Assembly: GCA_946188155.1 (NCBI GenBank)
Contig: CAMHUC010000003.1
Location: 1 to 64,000, forward strand
Reading direction: 5' to 3'
Source of the DNA: an uncultured bacterium
GTDB taxonomy: Bacteria > Bacteroidota > Bacteroidia > Bacteroidales > Bacteroidaceae
DNA length: 64,000 nt
The notes under the pieces: model-generated
Seen by the model: the letters and a program-made list of their open reading frames with translations, nothing else
What the model was told of the DNA's origin: nothing
Databases searched by the model: none
Part shown: positions 40,068 to 47,094 of the stretch, piece by piece
How the letters are laid out: each line of letters starts with the position of its first letter
How positions within the stretch are numbered: position 1 is the stretch's first letter
Program-made: the position numbers and the translations under genes

Positions 40068-41873
40068 ATGAAAAAACTGACAATGATTTGCAGCGTGCTG
40101 GCAGCCATGGTGCTGACGGCATGCGTTGACTCAAACAGAGACAACAACGGGAGTGTAGAGATCAACGACCCGGGGAGCAGAATCGGCTATACAGAGAGAG
40201 CCGTACCCGTGAACCGCGACGGGAAGCCAGCCGACGCGGTGACGCTGCGCTTCTACAGCGACCAGCCCAACGTGGCCTATATCTCGGCACGCGCCTTCCA
40301 CCACATGATGCTGCCCCAACAGCAGCTCGCCGTCAGCAGAAACGGCGACAGCTACGAGCTAAGGTCGCGCGGCGGGCAGGCCACGGTGAACATCAGCAGC
40401 GACACCTTCTCGAGCGACGACTTCGAGGCATTCACCAACATGCAGTCGCTCACGGGGCAGGACATACCCAATGTGGAATGCGACGAGTCGGGCTTCGTGC
40501 GGCCCAAGGGCGTGGAGATTACGCCAAAGACTGTACACGTGACACTCGACTTCCACAAATACGGCATCGACCTGCGGGGCGACGAGCAGGACGTCTATCT
40601 GCCCTTCACCCTCGTCAACGACCTCTATTCCGACCTGAACCTTCGCACAGCCGGTTTCAACGGCGAGCGAATCGTCATCTGCGTCAATACCAACAGGAGT
40701 CCGATACAGGTGGTTGACTCCACGTTTATCATCGCCAACTACCAGCGCGAGTCGGTACCTGCCGACCTGGCCAAATACCGATACCAGGACCTCTGCTTCA
40801 CCATCGACAACATCTTAGGCCGCACGAATCGCTCACCCTACGAGGCGCAATGGATAGCCAACGGCATAGACCACACGCTGGAGGCGCAGGGCGATGAGGG
40901 CAGGACGGTGAAGCAGCTGCTGCAGTCGGCCAATACGGCTGAGTTCGTACTGGGCATGCAGGCACTGCAGTACTACGTCCAAGACGGCGGTCACACCTGG
41001 GTCAACACCACCCGCTACTGCCCGAAGTCGATATTGCCCGCCGTCAACCAGCGCATCGAGAAGGTGCGCAGCAGCTACCCGCTGGCAGCACGGCTGGCCG
41101 ACGAAGGGGTGAAGATGGGACAGGAGAAATTAACCATACAGAAAGAGATGAATGCCGTCCGCGAGAAGGTGCTCGGCAAGGGGCGCTATTTCAAGAAAGG
41201 CAATACGGCCCTGTGCGTGCTATACACCTTCATGGAACTCGACTGGGAAGGCTGGCCCAAATACTACAACGGAGGCCCGAAGCCCACGCTGGAGAAGACG
41301 CCCAACGACGAGCTGCTCGTGTTCCTCGATGCCTGGCAGCGCGCACAGGCCGACCCCGAGGTGGAGCACTTCATCATCGACTGCTCGACAAATATGGGCG
41401 GCTCCACCGACATCACTACTGCCATCACGTCAGTGCTCTACGACGACAGCCGCACCTATTCCAAGAACACTATGACAGGTCAGCACAGAGTCTGCCTCTA
41501 TGACGTGGACCGCAACTTCGACGGCAAGTACGACGAGAAGGACAAGGAGGTGAAGAACCGCCTGAACGTCGGCGTGCTGTGCAGCGCATGCACCTGGTCG
41601 TGCGGTAACCTGTTTACTGCCCAGATGAAGGATCTTGGCGCACTCGTCATCGGCGAGACATCGGGAGGAGGCGCGTGCTCCGTTCAGTACATGTCAACGG
41701 CCGACGGACTGGAGTATCGCATCTCCTCATTCCGCGACCACTCCACCTACAACGGCGGGCAGAGCGTAGACCCGGGCATCGAGCCGCACAAGCAGTTGGA
41801 CCGTAAGAACCATCCCGAGTCTTTCTACGACCTCGAAGCGCTGGGCAAGCTGATGGACGAGTACTACAAATGA
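40068..41873 (+). CDS. S41 family peptidase-like lipoprotein
   Basis: The protein has 601 residues with a lipobox (AAMVLTAC, Cys at about 19). The C-terminal half resembles the S41/C-terminal processing protease catalytic domain: FIIDCSTNMGGSTDITTAI, then CSACTWSCGNLFTAQMKDLG, where the Ser before CGN is the probable nucleophile, and GETSGGGACSVQYM. The N-terminal half is beta-rich and unfamiliar. No PDZ domain is obvious. It follows the esterase gene by 43 bp in the same direction and is probably cotranscribed. Whether it serves the glycan locus is unknown. Its stop codon overlaps the first unit of a 42-bp repeat. Confidence 0.78.
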   Translation: MKKLTMICSVLAAMVLTACVDSNRDNNGSVEINDPGSRIGYTERAVPVNRDGKPADAVTLRFYSDQPNVAYISARAFHHMMLPQQQLAVSRNGDSYELRSRGGQATVNISSDTFSSDDFEAFTNMQSLTGQDIPNVECDESGFVRPKGVEITPKTVHVTLDFHKYGIDLRGDEQDVYLPFTLVNDLYSDLNLRTAGFNGERIVICVNTNRSPIQVVDSTFIIANYQRESVPADLAKYRYQDLCFTIDNILGRTNRSPYEAQWIANGIDHTLEAQGDEGRTVKQLLQSANTAEFVLGMQALQYYVQDGGHTWVNTTRYCPKSILPAVNQRIEKVRSSYPLAARLADEGVKMGQEKLTIQKEMNAVREKVLGKGRYFKKGNTALCVLYTFMELDWEGWPKYYNGGPKPTLEKTPNDELLVFLDAWQRAQADPEVEHFIIDCSTNMGGSTDITTAITSVLYDDSRTYSKNTMTGQHRVCLYDVDRNFDGKYDEKDKEVKNRLNVGVLCSACTWSCGNLFTAQMKDLGALVIGETSGGGACSVQYMSTADGLEYRISSFRDHSTYNGGQSVDPGIEPHKQLDRKNHPESFYDLEALGKLMDEYYK

Positions 41874-42015
41874 CAGAAGCCTCCCTTCGACTGCAGGGAG
41901 CCTCCGTAGCGTAGACAGAAGCCTCTTTACGACTGTAGGGAGCCTCCGTAGCGCAGACAGAAGCCTCCTTTTGACTGTAGGGAGCCTCCGTAGCGTAGAC
42001 AGAAGCCTCTTTAGC
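41872..42015. repeat. 42-bp tandem repeat, about 3.4 copies, at a gene end
   Basis: Units start at 41872, 41914, 41956 and (partial) 41998. Each begins GACAGAAGCCTC and contains an internal inverted repeat of the CTCCCT/AGGGAG type. The last partial unit runs into the terminator stem. Confidence 0.95.
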
Positions 42016-42049
42016 TTTGAATTCTATAGACAATCAGAGCTAAAGAGGC
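42005..42049. terminator. Bidirectional terminator formed from the last repeat unit
   Basis: GCCTCTTTAGCT (42005-42016) pairs with AGCTAAAGAGGC (42038-42049), a perfect 12-bp stem. T-rich DNA follows on the plus strand. Confidence 0.8.
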
Positions 42050-42069
42050 TCTTGTTTGTTATTAGGTCT

Positions 42070-42089
42070 CGCGTGCGCGCGCATATATA
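42070..42089. other. Alternating purine-pyrimidine tract
   Basis: Twenty bases of perfect alternation (CGCGTGCGCGCGC then ATATATA), a sequence type able to form Z-DNA under supercoiling. It lies between two convergent transcription units. Confidence 0.6.
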
Positions 42090-42102
42090 GATGGCTTATG
42101 AC

Positions 42103-42174
42103 GAAAACATGTGTGCCATGTGTACCATCTGACACACAGCTGTGGCAGATGGTACACATGGCACACATGTTTTC
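42103..42174. repeat. 72-nt near-perfect palindrome
   Basis: Arms 42103-42131 and 42146-42174 are perfect 29-bp inverted copies. The centre itself contains CACAGCTGTG. Each arm holds 9-nt near-repeats CATGTGTGC and CATGTGTAC. It lies in the convergent gap and may act as a second terminator or as a mobile repeat. Confidence 0.92.
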
Positions 42175-42211
42175 TGTATATGACAACTATAGTGGGGACT
42201 GGGCGGTCGGC

Positions 42212-42583
42212 CTACGCGACGGCCAGCGAGAAGGAGAGCTTGACGAACTCCCGTTCGGGCGTGCATACGGTGAACTGAGCGGTGACGGTGCCGGCATCTT
42301 GGCTGATCTTGTCGAACCGTGCCGTCACCTCTGGTGTCTCCTCGGGCGAGACGATGGCCAGGAACTTCATGTTCTTGACGCTCCTGATCTCGAGTGTAGC
42401 CTGCAGGTAGTCCTCAAGCAGCTCGCGGGCTATCTGTAGCAGGCAGACGCCTGGTGTGACGGGCTCGCCGGGGAAGTGGGCCTGATAGATGTAGTGGTCG
42501 GGGTTGAGACGGATGTCGTAGGCAGGCAGCTCGCTGTCGGTGTGCCTGCGCTGAATGGTGTAGAAACTGTCTTTGAGTATCAT
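42212..42583 (-). CDS. Hotdog 3-hydroxyacyl-ACP dehydratase-like protein of the polyene cluster
   Basis: I start it at the ATG at 42583 (MILKDSFYTIQ), which overlaps the upstream stop as ATGA; the product has 123 residues. The segment YIYQAHFPGEPVTPGVCLLQ is the FabZ/ApeI-type hotdog motif: His and the FPGxPVxPG loop are in place. It probably removes water from a 3-hydroxyacyl chain during polyene elongation. It is the last gene of the minus-strand cluster. A longer open frame to 42772 is not the gene. Confidence 0.8.
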   Translation of the reverse strand: MILKDSFYTIQRRHTDSELPAYDIRLNPDHYIYQAHFPGEPVTPGVCLLQIARELLEDYLQATLEIRSVKNMKFLAIVSPEETPEVTARFDKISQDAGTVTAQFTVCTPEREFVKLSFSLAVA

Positions 42584-42957
42584 TGTGAAACTGGTGTTAG
42601 GGGTGTTAATGTATAGGTGATGTGGCGCCGCTGGTTCACGTAGCTGCTGTCGCCCTGCTGTAGCCGGTGGAGCAGCTGGCGGAGGTCGCGGCGCAGCGTG
42701 CGGCGGATATACCAGTGGTCGAGAGCCGGCAGCAGCTGGTGGAGCCGTACCTTGTCCTTCGCGCGGTGCCATGAGAACTCGAGGGCGGTGATGCCGAACT
42801 CGTTGAAGAGCACGCCGTGGGTCTCCACGCTGTCGGCAGCCAGCATGCAGATGCCGCTGACGGCGCCCCGGGGGGTGTCGATATAGGCGGCGTAGCGCCT
42901 CTGGCCCGCTGCGTGCAGGCTAATCGATAGCAAAGAGAGCAGGAGCAATCGGCGCAT
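42580..42957 (-). CDS. Small secreted protein of the polyene cluster
   Basis: The protein has 125 residues with a signal peptide (about 1-18, LLLLSLLSISLHAAG). The rest is a short mixed alpha/beta domain (GVLFNEFGITALEFSWHRA, then DHWYIRRTLRRDLRQLL). Its position between LolA and the dehydratase matches the DUF3261-type lipoprotein of aryl polyene clusters, but I see no lipobox and only weak resemblance, so this is positional inference. It starts within the last 38 nt of the LolA gene. Confidence 0.65.
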   Translation of the reverse strand: MRRLLLLSLLSISLHAAGQRRYAAYIDTPRGAVSGICMLAADSVETHGVLFNEFGITALEFSWHRAKDKVRLHQLLPALDHWYIRRTLRRDLRQLLHRLQQGDSSYVNQRRHITYTLTPLTPVSQ

Positions 42958-43531
42958 TGAGGCGTACGTTTTTAAGTTCGATGACGGTGCGGTCGCCCCG
43001 TTTCTCCACGAGTTCCACCTGGGTCACCATCTTCTGGCTTCGGCTGATGTGGAGAATGATTTGCTGGAACATCTGGCGCATGTCCTTGCGCTGGGGCACG
43101 AGGGTGGCCACATACTCCTGGGGCTTGGTGGCGATGGTGCACTGGAAGAAGCGCGAGTCGGTCAGGCTCTGGCCCGTGACGCTCTGCATCATGATGTGCG
43201 CTATCTCGCGGAAGAGGCGGTTCTGGCTGGTGTCGACGACGTCCTGCCGTCGGCTGTTCTTGAGCAGCACCTTCTGGCCGTTGAGGAGGAAGGTGTAGGT
43301 GTAAGGCTCGGTGTACTCCCATCGCAGGCGGTCGCTCTGCTGGTAGTACATACGCCCGTGGGCCACCAGCTGAGAGTTGAGCAGCCGCAGCGTCTTGGTC
43401 TGCACAAAGTCGCACTGCATGGTCTTCACGGCGGCTGCGGCCTGCTGTATCTCCTTCTGCTGGGCGTGGACAGGAGTAAGGAGGAAGGAAGGAGTAAGGA
43501 GGAATGCTAATGCAATCAGTAATCTTTTCAT
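42920..43531 (-). CDS. LolA-like outer membrane lipoprotein carrier protein
   Basis: The protein has 203 residues. A signal peptide (about 1-23) includes a heptamer-derived LTPSFLLTP segment. LolA-type features follow: KTMQCDFVQTKTLR, GRMYYQQSDRLRWEYTEPY, then FLLNGQKVLLKN and a C-terminal strand IELKNVRLN. In aryl polyene clusters a LolA homologue helps carry the lipid-linked pigment across the periplasm. It lies between the small transporter and a secreted protein, with a 3-bp gap upstream. Confidence 0.82.
   Translation of the reverse strand: MKRLLIALAFLLTPSFLLTPVHAQQKEIQQAAAAVKTMQCDFVQTKTLRLLNSQLVAHGRMYYQQSDRLRWEYTEPYTYTFLLNGQKVLLKNSRRQDVVDTSQNRLFREIAHIMMQSVTGQSLTDSRFFQCTIATKPQEYVATLVPQRKDMRQMFQQIILHISRSQKMVTQVELVEKRGDRTVIELKNVRLNAPIAPALFAID
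43473..43503. repeat. GGAGTAA/GGAGGAA heptamer-type repeat in the LolA signal peptide
   Basis: Two copies of a GGAGTAAGGAGGAA block lie in codons about 10-20 of the LolA-like gene. Confidence 0.8.
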
Positions 43532-43534
43532 GGG

Positions 43535-43888
43535 CTATCGGGCTATTAACATACAACCAAGGATGATGAAGAGCACGCCCGTCCACTGCATGGCAGACAC
43601 CTGCTCGCGGAATACGAGCAGTGCGGCGAGCATGCCGAAAACGTAGCTGAGCGACACCATCGGGTAGGCCTGGCTGAAGGGGAATGTGCGCACGATGTAC
43701 ATCCACAGCAGCGAGGCGGCTCCGAAGAGCAGTCCGCAGAGTGCGAAGTGCCAGTTGGTGAGCAGCGACAGCCAGAAGTGGCGCGTCCAGTCAAACGGCT
43801 CCATGCGCTGCAGTGCGAGCTTGAGGAACACCTGCGCGCTGGCCAGCAGCAGGCTCTCGAGGATGGCGTATGGGATTACTCTGAACAT
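43535..43888 (-). CDS. Small DMT/EamA-type four-helix transporter
   Basis: The protein has 117 residues with four hydrophobic helices (about 5-24, 43-66, 72-92 and 98-116). It resembles half of an EamA transporter or a small multidrug resistance protein (LLFGAASLLWMYIVRTFPFS, then SLSYVFGMLAALLVFREQVS). It probably works as a dimer. In known aryl polyene clusters export is given to a large MMPL protein; none is present here, so this protein is a candidate exporter or flippase. It overlaps the ketosynthase gene end by 13 nt. Confidence 0.78.
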   Translation of the reverse strand: MFRVIPYAILESLLLASAQVFLKLALQRMEPFDWTRHFWLSLLTNWHFALCGLLFGAASLLWMYIVRTFPFSQAYPMVSLSYVFGMLAALLVFREQVSAMQWTGVLFIILGCMLIAR

Positions 43889-45714
43889 GAGAGGACGATG
43901 GCGATGGAGGTGATATTTTTATCGAGGGTGCGGGGGCATGGGGGGACGGCGGAACGGGGAATGGCCTTCAGCCGCTCGATGAGGGAGCGGTAGAGTGGGG
44001 TGGTCTCGTCGTGGTAGCCCACGAGTACGGTCTTGCAGCGGCCGGAGCGTAGCAGCAGCTCAGCATCGCGGAGGGCGGGGTCTGCGTGGTGGTCTCCGTC
44101 GAAGATGTCAGGGCAGTAGGTGATGTTGTAGCCATGGCAGTGGGTGCGGATGGCGATGTTGCAGGCCACGGTGTTGTGGGTGCTCTGCATGAAGAGGGTG
44201 GGCTTGAGCATCACCTCGCCCTCAGCCTCTATCTGTCGCAGCAGCAGCTCGCTGTTCTCCACGCAGCCAAGGGCGGTGGAGGTGATGATGGCGTCGGGCT
44301 TCTCGATGCCTGCCTGCTCGAGGGCCTTGAGCGAGGTGAGCAGCGATGCCTTCATCAGCTTGCCCATGCGACGGGCCTCAAGGGGCTTGACGTACTGGCT
44401 GATGTCGGCCAGCTCATCCTCGAAGGTGAGCTCCACGCGGGAGAGGATTTTGAGTGAAGAGTGAAGAGTGAACTCTCTTAACTCTTCACTTAAAGAGAAT
44501 ACCATCGCCGAGTCGTTGCCTCCGAAGGCGAAGGCATTGCAGAGGACGTGGCGCAGGGGGGCGGCGTCGGCCCCGGGGGTAGGGGTGATGCCGTCGGGCA
44601 TGGGGTGGCTGAACCCGAGGTTGGCAGGCACGAACTGGTGCTGGAGGGCCAGCAGGCAGATGACGGCCTCGATGCTGCCGGAGGCACTGGTGGTGTGGCC
44701 TGTGAACGACTTGGTGCTCGACACCATCGGCATCGCCGTGCCGAACACGCGGCGCAGGGCTGCCGACTCGGAGCGGTCGTTATTGGGCGTGCCCGTGCCG
44801 TGGGCATTGACATACTGGATGTCCTGGGGCTGTAGGCCTGCCGTGGCGAGAGCCTCTGTCATGGCCAGGAAGGCTCCCTCGCCGTCGTCGGAGGAGGCCG
44901 TCTGGTGGAAGGCGTCGCAGGCGTTGCCCCAGCCTGTCAGCCAGCCGTGAATGCTGGCCTTGCGCCGACGGGCTCCTTCGGCCGTCTCCATCACTATGTA
45001 GGCTGCCCCTTCGCCGAGGTTGAGTCCCGTACGGGTGGCATCGAAGGGGCGGCAGTGCTGTTCGTCGAGTATCATCAGTGAGCGGAAACCGTTGAGGTGG
45101 AAGGCCGAGAGTGCCTCGGTGCCTCCCGCCACCACGATGTCGGCTTGTCCTGCCTCCAGCAGACGGGCGCCCAGTATGATGGCGTTGGCAGCCGAGGAGC
45201 AGGCGGTGGAGACGGTGGTGCAGTCGGTGAAGCATCCGAAGTGGTCGGCTATCTGGCTGGTGCAGCTGCCGGCATTGTGGGTGAGCAGGCAGCTGAGGTG
45301 GTCGTCGGCGTGCTGCATCTCGGTGAAGAAGCGCTCGGTGACGTCCATGCCTGCCACGGTGGTGCCTGAGATGAGCAGGATGCGGAGGGGGGAGGTGAGA
45401 GGTGAGAGGGGAGAGGTGAGAGGTGTGTGGTGAGAGGGGAGTGGTGAGAGACCGGCATCGCTGAGCGCCTGCCCGACGGCGAGCATGCCCATCAGTGCCG
45501 AGCGGCTCAGCAGGTCGCTGGGCTCTATGCCGAGCTGAAGGGCCATCTCTTCGTTGGAGAGGGGCACCTCGCCCACGGGCAGTTCCGTGTGGCAGGAGTG
45601 CAGGTGGTGCATCGTGCCGATGCCCGTGCGCTTCAGCCGCAGTGACTCCAGCACCGATGCCTTGTCGGCTCCGATGGCACAGATGATGCCTTCACCAGTA
45701 ATAGCGACACTCAT
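43876..45714 (-). CDS. Beta-ketoacyl synthase fused to a second ketosynthase-like domain
   Basis: The protein has 612 residues. The first domain (about 1-405) is a full KAS I/II enzyme: Cys at about 171 in VSTACSSAANAI, His at about 308 in NAHGTGTPNNDRSE and His at about 345 in KSFTGHTTSASGS. The second domain (about 425-612; ALGCVENSELLLRQIEAEGE, then THNTVACNIAIRTHCHGYNI) looks like the partial ketosynthase-like family (PF13723 type) that is a separate gene in other polyene clusters. It lacks an active-site Cys. Two heptamer-derived inserts are present: 45390-45450 (SPL/TSPL-rich loop at about 88-108) and 44450-44490. It is the core chain-building enzyme. Confidence 0.86.
   Translation of the reverse strand: MSVAITGEGIICAIGADKASVLESLRLKRTGIGTMHHLHSCHTELPVGEVPLSNEEMALQLGIEPSDLLSRSALMGMLAVGQALSDAGLSPLPSHHTPLTSPLSPLTSPLRILLISGTTVAGMDVTERFFTEMQHADDHLSCLLTHNAGSCTSQIADHFGCFTDCTTVSTACSSAANAIILGARLLEAGQADIVVAGGTEALSAFHLNGFRSLMILDEQHCRPFDATRTGLNLGEGAAYIVMETAEGARRRKASIHGWLTGWGNACDAFHQTASSDDGEGAFLAMTEALATAGLQPQDIQYVNAHGTGTPNNDRSESAALRRVFGTAMPMVSSTKSFTGHTTSASGSIEAVICLLALQHQFVPANLGFSHPMPDGITPTPGADAAPLRHVLCNAFAFGGNDSAMVFSLSEELREFTLHSSLKILSRVELTFEDELADISQYVKPLEARRMGKLMKASLLTSLKALEQAGIEKPDAIITSTALGCVENSELLLRQIEAEGEVMLKPTLFMQSTHNTVACNIAIRTHCHGYNITYCPDIFDGDHHADPALRDAELLLRSGRCKTVLVGYHDETTPLYRSLIERLKAIPRSAVPPCPRTLDKNITSIAIVLSCSE
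45390..45450. repeat. GAGAGGT-type heptamer array inside the ketosynthase gene
   Basis: About eight degenerate 7-nt units (GAGAGGT, GAGAGGG, GTGTGGT) encode a Ser/Pro/Leu/Thr loop between two conserved parts of the KAS fold. Confidence 0.9.
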
Positions 45715-45717
45715 AAC

Positions 45718-45810
45718 CGTAAACCGTAAACTATAAACTATAAACTATAAACTATAAACTGTAAACTATAAACTATAAACTATAAACCGTAAACTATAAA
45801 CCGTAATCCG
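45718..45810. repeat. Long TAAACTA heptamer array upstream of the ketosynthase
   Basis: About thirteen 7-nt units (mostly TAAACTA with TAAACCG and TAAACTG) fill the 101-bp spacer between the acyl carrier protein stop and the ketosynthase start. It is the longest array of this type here. Confidence 0.95.
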
Positions 45811-45815
45811 CGCCC

Positions 45816-46094
45816 TCACTTCGTCCGATTCTCCGCAACGTATGCGGCAATCGTAGCCACGCTCTTGAAGATGGCCTTGCCCTCGGCAGGGTTGGCCAGC
45901 TTGATGCCATATTTCTTCTCAAGCAGCACGATGAGTTCGAGGGCGTCGATGGAGTCGAGGCCCAGGCCCTCGCCCGCTGTGCCGTCGCCCTGTCCGAAGA
46001 GCGGTGCCTCGGCATCAATCTCCTCGGGCGTCATCCCCTCCAGGTTGAGGGCCTTGATGATTTCTTGCTTCAGTTCTAATATCAGTTCGTCCAT
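45816..46094 (-). CDS. Acyl carrier protein of the polyene cluster
   Basis: The protein has 92 residues, with the phosphopantetheine-attachment motif GLDSIDALEL (Ser at about 47) and the usual four-helix ACP pattern. An extra acidic and Gly-rich loop (FGQGDGTAGEGLG) precedes the motif, typical of specialised ACPs in Bacteroidetes pigment clusters. It holds the growing chain for the ketosynthase, reductase and dehydratases nearby. It lies 34 bp after the thioesterase gene. Confidence 0.9.
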   Translation of the reverse strand: MDELILELKQEIIKALNLEGMTPEEIDAEAPLFGQGDGTAGEGLGLDSIDALELIVLLEKKYGIKLANPAEGKAIFKSVATIAAYVAENRTK

Positions 46095-46095
46095 A

Positions 46096-46121
46096 TCTCA
46101 ATTATCAATTATCAATTATCA
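46096..46121. repeat. AATTATC heptamer array upstream of the ACP gene
   Basis: Three copies of AATTATC directly precede the ACP start codon on the coding strand, in the spacer after the thioesterase. Confidence 0.9.
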
Positions 46122-46127
46122 ATTCCT

Positions 46128-46613
46128 CTACATTCCGAAGTCCACCCCCCAGCGGCGCTTCCATTCGAGGTAGAAGGGTGGGTTCTCCCATACCAGCTGG
46201 TAGTCCATGTCCATGAACACCTGCACGCTGTGGCCTGTGGCGAAGAGCGTCTCGTCCTTCGGGTCGCGAATCTCGTAGTCGAAGACAATCTTTGCCGAGG
46301 GAGCCGGCCGGTAGATGATGTCGATGCGTGGTCGCATGCCGTAGAGGATGGGCCGCTTGTAGTGGAAGGTCATCTCGACGATGGGTGCGTAGTAGCCGTG
46401 GTCGATGTAGCCCTGGTAGGACAGGTCGTACTTCTGTCCGAACAGCTCGCGTGCATCCTCGAAGTAGAGCATGTAGGAGCCGTGCCACACCACGCGCATC
46501 AGGTCTACCTCGCTGAAGCGGACATCAAACTCCTTCGAGGCCTTCAGTTCCACTTGCGGAGCCTCACCGCCGGCGGCAGCAGGGACGGCGGCAGCAAATT
46601 CTTCATTCTTCAT
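46128..46613 (-). CDS. Acyl-CoA/ACP thioesterase, hotdog fold
   Basis: The protein has 161 residues. After a low-complexity N-terminus encoded partly by CTTCATT heptamers (about 1-25), it matches the 4-hydroxybenzoyl-CoA thioesterase family: FSEVDLMRVVWHGSYMLYFE has the usual acidic residue and His pattern, and HYKRPILYGMRPRIDI follows. In aryl polyene clusters a thioesterase of this type is normal. The start codon lies inside the repeat array and the array also supplies the stop of the upstream gene, so the true start could differ by a few codons. Confidence 0.8.
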   Translation of the reverse strand: MKNEEFAAAVPAAAGGEAPQVELKASKEFDVRFSEVDLMRVVWHGSYMLYFEDARELFGQKYDLSYQGYIDHGYYAPIVEMTFHYKRPILYGMRPRIDIIYRPAPSAKIVFDYEIRDPKDETLFATGHSVQVFMDMDYQLVWENPPFYLEWKRRWGVDFGM

Positions 46614-46647
46614 TCTTCACTCTTCACTTTCTTCATTCTTCATTTCT
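46599..46647. repeat. CTTCATT/CTTCACT heptamer array across a gene junction
   Basis: About six 7-nt units span the end of the dehydratase gene and the start of the thioesterase gene. On the coding strand AATGAAG supplies TGA in one frame and ATG in another. Confidence 0.92.
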
Positions 46648-47094
46648 TACCGCTATCTTTATCTGCGTGCGCACCAGCGTCTCGTCGCCGCAGGTGACGG
46701 TGGCCGATGCCAGCGTCATGCCGAATATCTCCTGTATGACGTCGACGGTGGTGGTGATGGTCGCTCCGGCCTTGGGCCGGGCCAGCACCTCCAGGTTCTT
46801 TACTGCGCCGATGACGCCCACCTGGATGTCTCGGCGATAGATGTACTTGTTGACGAAGCCGATGCGTGCTGCACAGGTCTGGGCGATGTTCTCCACCAGT
46901 CCGCTGGCACTGAATCGTCCGTCGTCTACGAAGATGTTGTCCTGGCGGATCAGGGTCTCACTGACGGTACGCACCTGGTCGACATGCGTCAGGTAGCCCA
47001 CCATCACGAAGGGCTCCTGCTGTGGCAGCAGCTCGTGGATGTTGATGCCGCGCAGGAACTGCGGGTCTAAATTGTTGATGTCTAACTCTTTCAT
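46633..47094 (-). CDS. FabZ/ApeP-like 3-hydroxyacyl-ACP dehydratase
   Basis: I start it at the ATG at 47094, overlapping the upstream stop as ATGA; the product has 153 residues. The segment INIHELLPQQEPFVMVGYL and the later SASGLVENIAQTCAARIGFV fit the hotdog dehydratase group found in aryl polyene clusters. The usual FabZ His is replaced by the local HELLPQ pattern, as in that group. It probably works with the other hotdog protein of this cluster on long polyene chains. Annotators sometimes mislabel this family. Confidence 0.78.
   Translation of the reverse strand: MKELDINNLDPQFLRGINIHELLPQQEPFVMVGYLTHVDQVRTVSETLIRQDNIFVDDGRFSASGLVENIAQTCAARIGFVNKYIYRRDIQVGVIGAVKNLEVLARPKAGATITTTVDVIQEIFGMTLASATVTCGDETLVRTQIKIAVRNEE

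Noticed and set aside
41647..42033. Minus-strand open frame with a 14-residue repeat
   Set aside because: It is the translation of the 42-bp non-coding repeat and the end of the S41 gene antisense; no start signal was found. Kept only as a repeat.
45718..45810. Possible CRISPR array
   Set aside because: The 7-nt units are contiguous with no unique spacers, and no cas genes are in the window.
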